Shown here piece by piece: positions 37,597-45,809 of a DNA stretch of 64,000 nucleotides. The stretch is from positions 473,364 through 537,363 of the forward strand of contig NZ_VDES01000003.1 of assembly GCF_013607875.1 (NCBI RefSeq), read 5' to 3'. This stretch comes from Blastomonas ursincola. GTDB taxonomy: Bacteria > Pseudomonadota > Alphaproteobacteria > Sphingomonadales > Sphingomonadaceae. The position numbers were made by a program, and so were the translations under genes. The notes beneath the pieces are model-generated. The model did not search any database and had not been told where the DNA came from. It saw nothing but the letters and a program-made list of their open reading frames with translations. Positions within the stretch are counted from its first letter, which is position 1, and the number at the start of each line of letters is the position of its first letter.

Positions 37597-38934
37597 TCAT
37601 CGGTCGACGCCCTCAAGACGGAAGCGGCAGGCGCCGTCTTCACGCCAGGTCGATCTTGAGCTTCCGGCCAGACGACCCGACGCTGCCAACGCTTCGCGGT
37701 AGGTGTCCAAGGCGTCGTCGAGAGAGCGGTCCCAGCCATGAGCTCGGCTCGCCGCCTGCGCCGCGCTTGCCATGTTCTGTCGTCGCGCACGGCTTTCGAT
37801 CAGCTCGTGGACCGCCGCAACATAGGCGGCCACACGCGTCGGCGGGCAGAGAAGGCCCGTCTCGCCGTCTCGGACCAAATGCCGGGCGCTCGGGGTGTCT
37901 GCGCTGACGATGGCGACACCGGCCGCCATCGCCTCGAGCACGACGTTGCCGAACGCCTCGGTCCTGCTCGGCATAATCATGATGTCGGCCGAGGCCACCG
38001 CCCGACCAAGCGCCAAACCGGTCAGGTGCCCAGTGAATACCGCGTCTGGGAGCTCGTCTTCCAAGCGCGCGCGCGCCGGTCCCTCGCCGACGATCAACGG
38101 TCTGATCGGTCGGCCGCTTGCAACAAGCGCCCGGACTGTCTCGATAAAGATGTCGATGCCCTTTTCGAGCACCAGGCGGCTGAAGAACATGACGACAGGG
38201 TCGTCGTGATCGTACCCTTGTTCTCTTCTCCAGACTGGATCGCGCTGGTTTGGATTGAAGACCGTGTGGTCGACCCCGCGGCTCCACAGCCGCACCCGGC
38301 CGTCGGATCGGCCGACCGTCATCTCGTCGAGCAAGTGCCGGGTCGGCACGAGAAGATAGTCGCTGAGCGCATAGAAGCGCGCCAGATGCCTGGCTGCGAG
38401 CGGCCGCGCCCAGCGCAGTCCGTAGTATTCGAGATAAGTCTCGAACCGCGTGTGAAGGCTGGTGATCAGCGGGACCGAGCGCGATCTGGCCCAGCGGCCA
38501 GCGGCGCTCCCGAGCAGATCCGGAGCGGAAAGATGGACGATATCGGGCGCGAACGCCGCGAGGTCTGCTCGAACGTGCTTCGGCAGGCCGAGCGCGAGCC
38601 GGTATTCGCTGCGGCCTGGGATCGGGATCGAAGGCACCGAGACGAGCTGCCCCTCCGGTTCGAACGCTGCCGTCGGCCCGGTCGGCGAATACACGCGCAC
38701 CTGCGCACCGAGCCGTTGCCGCAGATGACGAACCAGACGGTTCAAGGCCTGGTTCGCGCCGTCACGCAGGTAATTGTAGTTGCCGGAGAACAGCGCCACA
38801 CGGGGTGGGCGCTCCAAGGCTGGTTTCCCGGCAGTGAAATCGCAGTCGCGGAAACCCCACTCCGTCCTGAGACGCAGACTCTCGCTGTCATACCCCTGAG
38901 CCAATGACATTGGACACGGCCTGGCGACGGACAT
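37597..38934 (-). CDS. GT4-family glycosyltransferase
   Basis: A 445-residue GT-B enzyme. ALFSGNYNYLRDGANQALNRLVRHL (acceptor domain start), FSRLVLEKGIDIFIETVRAL and PLIVGEGPARARLE (donor domain), then MPSRTEAFGNVVLEAMAAGVAIVSA with the E-x7-E signature, match group 4 glycosyltransferases, close in style to alpha-mannosyltransferases that act on lipids. A membrane glycolipid or polysaccharide acceptor is a guess. The ATG at 38934 overlaps the RND stop (TGATG), so it is translationally coupled to the efflux pump, which is unusual. Confidence 0.88.
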   Translation of the reverse strand: MSVARPCPMSLAQGYDSESLRLRTEWGFRDCDFTAGKPALERPPRVALFSGNYNYLRDGANQALNRLVRHLRQRLGAQVRVYSPTGPTAAFEPEGQLVSVPSIPIPGRSEYRLALGLPKHVRADLAAFAPDIVHLSAPDLLGSAAGRWARSRSVPLITSLHTRFETYLEYYGLRWARPLAARHLARFYALSDYLLVPTRHLLDEMTVGRSDGRVRLWSRGVDHTVFNPNQRDPVWRREQGYDHDDPVVMFFSRLVLEKGIDIFIETVRALVASGRPIRPLIVGEGPARARLEDELPDAVFTGHLTGLALGRAVASADIMIMPSRTEAFGNVVLEAMAAGVAIVSADTPSARHLVRDGETGLLCPPTRVAAYVAAVHELIESRARRQNMASAAQAASRAHGWDRSLDDALDTYREALAASGRLAGSSRSTWREDGACRFRLEGVDR

Positions 38935-41900
38935 CAGAGCCTCCGCTCGATCAGCGGGCGCTCCGCCTGTTCTCGGTCCTCCGCGGTCACCGACGTGGTG
39001 CGTGCGAGCTTGCGGCTTGCCCAGCCGCGCAGATCGTCCATGTAGCTGAACACCACGGGCACGAAGATCAGGCTCAGGAGCGTCGAGGTGATCAGGCCGC
39101 CGATCACGGCGACGGCCATGGGCGCGCGGAACCCGGCGTCCGCGCCCGTGCTCAGCACGGCGGGCACCATGCCGGCGATCATGGCGATGGTGGTCATTAT
39201 GATCGGCCGGGCGCGGTCCGAGCCCGACTGCATCAGCGCATCATGGCGCGACATCCCCTCGCGGATCTTCTCGATCGCGAATTCGACGAGTAGGATCGAA
39301 TTCTTGGTCACGATCCCCATCAGCATCAGGATGCCGATGACGGCGGGCAGATCGAGCGCGGCGCCGTACAGCAGCAGCCCACCGATGGCGCCGCCGATCG
39401 ACAAGGGCAGCGCGGTGAGGATGGTGATCGGCTGCAGGAAATCCTTGAACAGGAGAACGAGGACGCCGAACACCATGAGGATGCCGAACGCCATCGCCAG
39501 CCCGAACTTCTCGAACATCTCGGTCATGTATTCGGCGTCGCCATATTCAACCTGACGCACGCCTTCGGGGAGGTTCTGCATCGAAGGCAGAGCTGTGATG
39601 TCGGCCAAAGCCGTGCCCAATGTCGCGCCCGCCAAGTCGGCATCGACCGAGACCCGGCGCTGCCGGTCGAAACGCTCGATCCGCGCCGGCCCGTCGCCAA
39701 AGCGCACGTCCGCGACCGCACTCAGCGGGACGGTCTCGCCGGCATCGGTGGGCACGCGAAGCGATCGTAGCGTTTCCAGATCGCCGCGCTCGCTCGCTGG
39801 AAGCGAGACCCGGATCGGCACTTGGCGGTCGCCGAGGTTGAACCTGGCGGAGTTGGCATCGATGTCGCCGACCGTAGCGATGCGCGCGACCGTGCCGATC
39901 GCGACCGGCGAAACGCCAGACCGGGCGGCCTCGTCCAAACGCGGGCGGATGAGCAGTTCCGGTCGGGGCAGTGGTTCGTTGACCTGGACGTTGGCGATGC
40001 CGCCGACGCCGCGCATGTCGCTTTCCAGCGCCCGTGCCGCTTCGGCAAGTCGAACAGGATCGCCACCGACCAGGATGACCGAGATGTCGCGCGCGGCGCT
40101 CTCGCCCTGGAAGGAGAAGCGGATATCGTCGATTCGGCTAAGCGCCGGGCGCACCGCCTGCTCGAAGGCCTTCTGGCTGAGGTCGCGCTCCTTGGGCGGC
40201 TTCAGCCGAATGACGAGGCTGCCGCTGCCGACATCGCCGCCTCCGGCCGCATCGTCGGATCCGGCCGAAGCGAAAACCGACAGCACTTCAGGACGCTGCC
40301 GCAGGTCGGTAGCGATCCGCTGAATGACCGTGTCGGTCTCGGCGAGCGGCGTGCCGGGGGGCAGCGAGACGTTGAGCTGCGACAGGCTACGGTCGCCGGT
40401 CGGCAGGAAGCCCGACGGCAAGAGCGGGATCAGCATGACGGACCCGACCAGGAAGACCGCGCCGATCGCCATCGTAATGCCGCGATGCGCGAGCGCCCAG
40501 GTCAACCCGCCGAGGTAGCGGGCCTTCAGCCCTGACGGCTTCGGCGCCGCGTGCGGCTTAGACTTGGGCTGCATGATGTAGGCCGCCATCAGCGGCGTGA
40601 CCAGACGGGCGACCAACAGCGAGGCAAGGACGGCGACGGCGACCGTGATGCCGAACTGCTCGAAATACTGGCCGACGACCCCACCGATGAAGCTGACCGG
40701 CAGGAAGATGGCGACGATGGTGGCGGTGATCGCCACGACGGCGAAGCCGATCGCGTCGGCGGCGTCAATCGCGGCCTGGAACGGGCGCTTGCCCATATGA
40801 AGGTGGCGATCGATGTTCTCGATCTCGACGATGGCGTCGTCGACGAGGATGCCGATCACCAAGGTCAGTGCGAGCAGGGTGATGCTGTTGAGCGTGTAGC
40901 CGAGGGCGGCCATCGCCGCGAAGGTCGGCAGGATCGAGAGCGGCAGGGCGACGGCGGCGATCAGGGTGGCGCGCCAGTCGCGCAGGAAGAAGAACACGAC
41001 CACCACGGTAAGCAGCGCGCCTTCAAGCAGGGTGTGCATCGCCGCTTCGTAGCTCGACAGGGTGTAGTCGACCGTCGATACGATCTCCTCCACTCCGACG
41101 TCTCGATGCTGGCGTTGGAGGTTCGCGATCGCCGCCTCGACGCCCTCGGCGACCACGGTATCGCTCGACCCCTTGGAGCGGAACACGGCAAAGCCGACGA
41201 CCGGTTCACCGTTCAGCCGTGCGATCGATCGCACCTCGCTCGACCCATCGGTCACGGAAGCCACGTCCGACAGCGTCGCCCAACGGCCACCCGGCAGCGC
41301 GATCGGGGTCGCGGCCAGGTCCGCGACCGTGGCCGCGCTGCCCAATGTCCGGATCGCCTGCTCTCGGCCACCGACGCCGCCGCGCCCGCCGGGCACGTCG
41401 ACGTTGACCTGCGCAAGCTGCGCGTTGATCTGATCGGCGGTCACGCCGAGCGCGTTCAGTCGGTCGGGCCGAAGTTCGACGCGCACCTCGCGATCGACGC
41501 CGCCCAGCCGCTGGACGCGCTGCACGCCGGCGACCCCGAGAATCTCCCGGCTGACGGTATCGTCGACGAACCAGGACAAATCGACCGGCCCGCGCGTGGG
41601 GGACTTCACCGCGTAGTAGAGGATGGCCCCGCCCTCGACATCGAGGCGCGAGATTATCGGCTCTTCGATCGTCTGGGGCAGATCCGACCGGATTTGCGAG
41701 ACTGAATCGCGGACGTCGCTGGTGGCGCGGTCGGGGTCGACTTCGAGCTGGAACTCGACGGTCGTGACCGAGGCGCCGTCGGCCACGGTCGAGGTGATGT
41801 GGCGGATGCCGGAGAGGCCGGAGATCGCCCCTTCCACCCGGCGCGTCACCGAGGTCTCGAGTTCAGCTGGAGCGGCGCCGGCTTGCACGACCGTGACGGT

Positions 41901-42041
41901 GACGATGGGGAAGTCGACGCGCGGATTGGCGTTGATCGGCAGATTGAGGAAGCTCACCACACCGGCGAGCGTCAGGCACAGGAAAAGGACGATCGTCGGG
42001 ATCGGACGGCGGATGGCCCAGGAGGAGAGCTGGAAGTTCAC
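38934..42041 (-). CDS. RND efflux transporter, inner-membrane permease
   Basis: AcrB-type proton-driven exporter of 1035 residues with 12 membrane spans and two large periplasmic domains. TM4 has LTLVIGILVDDAIVEIENIDRHL, containing the paired aspartates of the proton relay; the start FQLSSWAIRRPIPTIVLFLCLTLAGVVSFLNLPINANPRVDFPIV and the TM10-12 end are as in the HAE1/MexF-like group. It forms a tripartite pump with the membrane fusion protein just upstream and the outer-membrane factor at 45810-47273. The start overlaps the MFP stop (ATGA). Confidence 0.94.
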   Translation of the reverse strand: MNFQLSSWAIRRPIPTIVLFLCLTLAGVVSFLNLPINANPRVDFPIVTVTVVQAGAAPAELETSVTRRVEGAISGLSGIRHITSTVADGASVTTVEFQLEVDPDRATSDVRDSVSQIRSDLPQTIEEPIISRLDVEGGAILYYAVKSPTRGPVDLSWFVDDTVSREILGVAGVQRVQRLGGVDREVRVELRPDRLNALGVTADQINAQLAQVNVDVPGGRGGVGGREQAIRTLGSAATVADLAATPIALPGGRWATLSDVASVTDGSSEVRSIARLNGEPVVGFAVFRSKGSSDTVVAEGVEAAIANLQRQHRDVGVEEIVSTVDYTLSSYEAAMHTLLEGALLTVVVVFFFLRDWRATLIAAVALPLSILPTFAAMAALGYTLNSITLLALTLVIGILVDDAIVEIENIDRHLHMGKRPFQAAIDAADAIGFAVVAITATIVAIFLPVSFIGGVVGQYFEQFGITVAVAVLASLLVARLVTPLMAAYIMQPKSKPHAAPKPSGLKARYLGGLTWALAHRGITMAIGAVFLVGSVMLIPLLPSGFLPTGDRSLSQLNVSLPPGTPLAETDTVIQRIATDLRQRPEVLSVFASAGSDDAAGGGDVGSGSLVIRLKPPKERDLSQKAFEQAVRPALSRIDDIRFSFQGESAARDISVILVGGDPVRLAEAARALESDMRGVGGIANVQVNEPLPRPELLIRPRLDEAARSGVSPVAIGTVARIATVGDIDANSARFNLGDRQVPIRVSLPASERGDLETLRSLRVPTDAGETVPLSAVADVRFGDGPARIERFDRQRRVSVDADLAGATLGTALADITALPSMQNLPEGVRQVEYGDAEYMTEMFEKFGLAMAFGILMVFGVLVLLFKDFLQPITILTALPLSIGGAIGGLLLYGAALDLPAVIGILMLMGIVTKNSILLVEFAIEKIREGMSRHDALMQSGSDRARPIIMTTIAMIAGMVPAVLSTGADAGFRAPMAVAVIGGLITSTLLSLIFVPVVFSYMDDLRGWASRKLARTTSVTAEDREQAERPLIERRL

Positions 42042-43273
42042 TGACCGGCCTCCGGGGGCGCGACGGCCCGATCTTGGGTCAGCTGGACGCGATCGCCGTC
42101 GCGCACGAAGGCGGTCGCCCGGGCGACCACGCGCTCTCCGGCGCGCAGGCCCTGGGTGATCTCGACGGTCTCCTCGTCGTTTCGACCCAACGAGACGACG
42201 CGGCGCGCGGCGCGCCCGTCGGCGCTCACCGCCATGACCGACGCCGCGCCCTGCGCCGTGGTCGTCACCGCCGACCGGGGCAGCGTTACGGGGGCCGCAG
42301 CGTCGCCGATCAGGATCGTGCCACGCGCGAACGCGCCCGCGCGGATGTCGGCATCGGCGGGCAGGCTGATACGAACGCGACCGAGGCGGGTCTGGGGATC
42401 GACCTTGGGGGCGACGAGCCGGACCCGTCCTTCGACCGGCGCCGCGACGCCCGCGACCTCGACCCGGACCGGGCGGCCGATGTCGATGGCGGCGAGGTCG
42501 AGTTCGGACACCTCGCCGTCGAGTTCAAGCTGCCCGGCTCGGATGAGTCGGAACAGCGGATCCGGCCCGGATGCGAGCGCGCCGATGCGTGCAAGACGCT
42601 CGGAGATGATCCCTGCCACTGGAGCGCGGATTTCGGTGCGAGAGAGCTGCGAGCGGACGTCAGCCAACTGCGCCTCGGCCTGGGCGAGTTCGGCGCGAGC
42701 GACCTGAAGTCCTCCCGCCGCCGACCCCGCCTGCGCCCGGCGTTCGTCGACCTGCTGTTCGCTGACCGCGCCAGAGCGGCCGAGCGGCAGGATGCGCTGC
42801 AGGCTGGCCTGGGCCTCGACATTGACCGCTTCCTGCTGCGCAATGGCGGCGCGAGCCCGCGCCACCGCCGCCTCGGCCTGGCGGGTTTGAGCGCGCAGGG
42901 TCTCGGTTTCCAGGCGGGCGAGGATCTGACCGGCCACGACGCGGTCACCCTCATCGACGAGAACGGCGGCGATGCGCTGATCCTGAACGGCCGTTCCGAT
43001 CGAGATCTCGTCACGCGCGCTCACCGTGCCCGTGACGCGCAGCCGCTGAGTCAAGGTCGCGGGACCGGCGGTGACGGTGCTGACGCGTACGCCCGGCGCG
43101 TAAGCTTGGGGCGCACCGATCGCGGGTGCGCTCTGTTCGCCGAAGACGCCCCAAAGACCCCAGGCCGCGCTCACCACGATCAGGATGACGGCGGCGATGA
43201 CGAGCGCGCGGCGACGCACCGAGGATTGCGGGCGTGGGGCCACATCGGATTCGGACGGTTGCGGTCCGGTCAT
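42038..43273 (-). CDS. RND efflux membrane fusion protein (HlyD/AcrA family)
   Basis: Periplasmic adaptor of 411 residues anchored by an N-terminal membrane segment (RRRALVIAAVILIVVSAAWGLWGVF). VRVTGTVSARDEISIGTAVQDQRIAAVLVDEGDRVVAGQILARL is the barrel-sandwich half-motif; a long helical hairpin follows (about residues 120-215); ISERLARIGALASGPDPLFRLIRAGQLELDGEVSELDL completes it. It links the RND permease to the TolC-like protein. Overlaps both neighbours by four bases. Confidence 0.92.
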   Translation of the reverse strand: MTGPQPSESDVAPRPQSSVRRRALVIAAVILIVVSAAWGLWGVFGEQSAPAIGAPQAYAPGVRVSTVTAGPATLTQRLRVTGTVSARDEISIGTAVQDQRIAAVLVDEGDRVVAGQILARLETETLRAQTRQAEAAVARARAAIAQQEAVNVEAQASLQRILPLGRSGAVSEQQVDERRAQAGSAAGGLQVARAELAQAEAQLADVRSQLSRTEIRAPVAGIISERLARIGALASGPDPLFRLIRAGQLELDGEVSELDLAAIDIGRPVRVEVAGVAAPVEGRVRLVAPKVDPQTRLGRVRISLPADADIRAGAFARGTILIGDAAAPVTLPRSAVTTTAQGAASVMAVSADGRAARRVVSLGRNDEETVEITQGLRAGERVVARATAFVRDGDRVQLTQDRAVAPPEAGQ

Positions 43274-44583
43274 GAGGGTCTCCGGGGTATTTTCGAGAGG
43301 GAGGGGACCGTCTCGGGCGCATCAGCGGCTGGTATAGGAGGGTCGCGTCGATCGGGCCGATCGGGGTCGGGCTCTCGATCGAGCTGGCGCAGCGACGGCA
43401 GGGTCGCGGCGAGCATCGTCAGGGCGGCAAACAGGCTGGCGCCACCGAGCAGCAAACTCCGCGTACCCAGCAGTTCGATCACTCCGCCGGCGAGCAACAC
43501 TGCGAGCGGGGTCGCGGTGAGCGCGACGGCGGTGGACGCGCCGAGCACGCGGCCGCGGATCGCTGACGGCGTCCGGCGCAGCAGAACGGTGTTGACGAGC
43601 GGCCCGAGTGGGCCCGCGCCGATACCGGCTAACGCGCCGGCGGTCAGAAGCGTCGCGCCCCCCGGCTGACCGGCGAGCAGGAACATGGCGACTGCCTCGG
43701 CCGCCAGACAGGCTAGCAACACAAAGCGTTTGCCGATGCGGTGGCCGACGCTCGCAAAGCCGAGCGCGCCCGCCGCCGCGCCGCCGCCGGCGGCCGCCAG
43801 GAACCAGCCGAGCTCGGCAATGTCGCGACCGCTCTCACGGATGAAGACCGGCATAACGACGGCGTCGAGTGCGCCGAATATCGCGACGACGCCCATGCCG
43901 AGAATCAGCAAGGTGCGCAGGAGCGGATCGCCGAACAGAAACCGGACCCCGGTCAGGACGTCGTTGGGGCGGGCGCCATCGGCCGCGCGCCGTGATGGGC
44001 GGTGACGCGGCAGGAAGATGAGGTTCAGGATCGCCGCGAGGAGGCTGCATCCGGCAGTGATCGCGAGTGCGGGTGCCGGCCCCACGGTGGCGATCGAAAG
44101 GCCGGCGAGGATCGGTCCGGCGATCATCGCGCCGTTGTCGATCAGCTCGTCAAGCGCGGTGACGCGCTCCAGCCGCAAGCCGGCCAGACGCGCGAGCTCG
44201 GGGTAGCGGGACTCTTGCGCCGTGACCGCCGGTCCGTCGAGCAGCGCCCCCACCGCGATCAGGATCAGTAGTGGGGCCAGGGTCAGCAGCCCGAGCGCCT
44301 GTAGAAGGGGGATAGCCCCCACACAGGCGGCGCTGACGAGATCGCCCACCACGGCCACCCGGCGCGAGCCTAGGCGATCGATCACGGCGCCGCCGAAGAA
44401 GGCGCCCAGGATCAGTGGCGTCATGCCCACCGCACCCGCGACACCGGTCCAGGCCGCGCTTCCGGTTAGATCAAGCACGAACCATGGCAGGGCGACCGCG
44501 GCGACGGCGTTCCCGAGCATCGAGACGCCGCCCGCCGCGATGACGCCATAGACCGGGATGCGTCGGGACGCGGCGGCGCTCAT
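43270..44583 (-). CDS. MFS transporter (EntS/MFS_3-like exporter)
   Basis: A 437-residue, 12-span transporter. LPWFVLDLTGSAAWTGVAGAVGMTPLILGAFFGGAVIDRLGSRRVAVVGDLVSA carries the loop motif A (GG..IDRLGSRR) typical of the EntS/MFS_3 exporter group. It overlaps the membrane fusion gene by ATGA, so a second, single-component exporter is built into the RND operon. The ATG at 44583, two bases after the stop of the DUF2147 gene, is preferred to a longer frame that would run through that gene. Confidence 0.87.
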   Translation of the reverse strand: MSAAASRRIPVYGVIAAGGVSMLGNAVAAVALPWFVLDLTGSAAWTGVAGAVGMTPLILGAFFGGAVIDRLGSRRVAVVGDLVSAACVGAIPLLQALGLLTLAPLLILIAVGALLDGPAVTAQESRYPELARLAGLRLERVTALDELIDNGAMIAGPILAGLSIATVGPAPALAITAGCSLLAAILNLIFLPRHRPSRRAADGARPNDVLTGVRFLFGDPLLRTLLILGMGVVAIFGALDAVVMPVFIRESGRDIAELGWFLAAAGGGAAAGALGFASVGHRIGKRFVLLACLAAEAVAMFLLAGQPGGATLLTAGALAGIGAGPLGPLVNTVLLRRTPSAIRGRVLGASTAVALTATPLAVLLAGGVIELLGTRSLLLGGASLFAALTMLAATLPSLRQLDREPDPDRPDRRDPPIPAADAPETVPSLSKIPRRPS

Positions 44584-44584
44584 G

Positions 44585-45043
44585 TCAACGGGCCTGGCAG
44601 GGACGCGACGGGGCCGGAGCGCGCCGCCATGTTTCACTTCCGGCGAACACACCTCGGCCGACGGTCAGCGTCAGCGCATCACCGCGCGCGCCGAGGCTCA
44701 CACCGGAGATCGCCCGGCCCGCTTCGGGATCGTAAATCGATCCGCCGGTCCAGCGCCCGCCTTCGTCGGAACGGAAGCCGCTGAAGACGTTCAGACCGCA
44801 GATCGGTGCGGACCGTCGGGACCGGTCGGGATTGCGTTCGTCACGCGCGTCGGCGCCCTCGCGGACCCAGACGAGCCGCCCGCACAGGGTCTGGGCGCAA
44901 GGCTTGATCTCGACGACGGCCGCTCCGTCCGCGGTGCGCCAGTGGCCCGAGATAGGGTTCGTCGTCTGGGCTTGCGTCGGGATCGCGACGGCCACCGACG
45001 CTATGCTGATGAGCACGCCTATTGCAGACAAGCGCACGGGCAT
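44585..45043 (-). CDS. DUF2147 domain-containing periplasmic protein
   Basis: A 152-residue exported protein: signal peptide to about residue 26 (ending PTQAQ), then SGHWRTADGAAVVEIKPCAQTLCGRLVWV with two cysteines, GLNVFSGFR, GGSIYDPEAGRAISGVSL and LTLTVGRGVFAGSETWRR. This is the DUF2147 pattern (W, C..LCG..VW, G.IYDP..G). Its function is unknown but it is often found near envelope or stress genes. The ATG at 45043 was used; an upstream TTG at 45067 adds eight residues in front of the signal peptide. Confidence 0.85.
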   Translation of the reverse strand: MPVRLSAIGVLISIASVAVAIPTQAQTTNPISGHWRTADGAAVVEIKPCAQTLCGRLVWVREGADARDERNPDRSRRSAPICGLNVFSGFRSDEGGRWTGGSIYDPEAGRAISGVSLGARGDALTLTVGRGVFAGSETWRRAPAPSRPCQAR

Positions 45044-45091
45044 AGGGAGCGATGAGTAATGAATCAAAGCGAAGCTCCAGGCTGACGCGGG

Positions 45092-45694
45092 TCAGTTTGC
45101 GGTTGGGCTGAGGAAGCGGGTGATCATCAGGCGCAGCGTCGGTGCGTGCGTCTTGGGATCGAAGGTCGGGTCCATGACGGCGCGACCGATCGCGCCGTCG
45201 AGCAGCGCGATCAGCCAGGTCGCGGCAAGTTCGGGATCGAGGCATCGGTCGATCTGTCCACGATCGATGCCGCGCGCGAGCAGGGCGACGAGGGCTGCTT
45301 TGGTCTCGCCTTCGTTGACCACGAACAGCGCGGTGATCTTGGGGTTGCGGGTCGCCTCGGCCGCGATCTCGATACTGATGCGGGCGTAGACCTGATCGGT
45401 GGCCTGAGTCATCGCCGCTTCCGCCATCTCGAGAAGCGCCGCCAAGACGTCGTCCGCCTTTTCGAGCTGCGCGAACACCGCCGCGGTCTCGCGCTGATCC
45501 TCCTCGGCGATCGCCTGGATAATCGCGTCCTTGCTGTCGAAATAGTGGAACAGATTGCCGGGGCTCATGCCGGCCGCCGCGCAGATTTCAGCGGTCGTGG
45601 TGGCGTGGAAGCCGCGCCGCGCGAAACACTCGATCGCAGCTTCGACGATCTGCTGCCGCTTCGCCTGCTGCCGTTCCGGATCGACTTTGCGCAC
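45092..45694 (-). CDS. TetR/AcrR family regulator of the efflux operon
   Basis: A 200-residue repressor-type protein. QQIVEAAIECFARRGFHATTTAEICAAAGMSPGNLFHYFDSKDAIIQAI is the TetR helix-turn-helix (about residues 12-60); the helical C-terminus ends with LDGAIGRAVMDPTFDPKTHAPTLRLMITRFL. The GTG at 45694 has AGGGGAGG about six bases upstream and gives the usual TetR start, so the longer frame is rejected. It is the first gene of the minus-strand operon and is divergent from the outer-membrane channel gene across a palindrome. Confidence 0.9.
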   Translation of the reverse strand: MRKVDPERQQAKRQQIVEAAIECFARRGFHATTTAEICAAAGMSPGNLFHYFDSKDAIIQAIAEEDQRETAAVFAQLEKADDVLAALLEMAEAAMTQATDQVYARISIEIAAEATRNPKITALFVVNEGETKAALVALLARGIDRGQIDRCLDPELAATWLIALLDGAIGRAVMDPTFDPKTHAPTLRLMITRFLSPTAN

Positions 45695-45738
45695 ATCATT
45701 CCTCCCCTTGAAGGCAAGCCCCGAATTCGGCACTTGTT

Positions 45739-45784
45739 TTAGATCGAGTAGTCGGTCTAATAAAACATTCGCTTTAGATCGGTC
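45739..45784. promoter_or_regulatory. TetR-type operator between regulator and efflux channel genes
   Basis: TTAGATCGA-GTAG-TCGGTCTAA (45739-45760) is an inverted repeat with 8 of 9 arm bases matching; a third half-site TTAGATCGG occurs at about 45774-45782. It lies in the 115-base gap between the TetR start (45694) and the outer-membrane gene start (45810), where it could control both divergent units. Confidence 0.65.
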
Positions 45785-45809
45785 AAGTGGGATCGTCGAG
45801 GAGGCTGGA

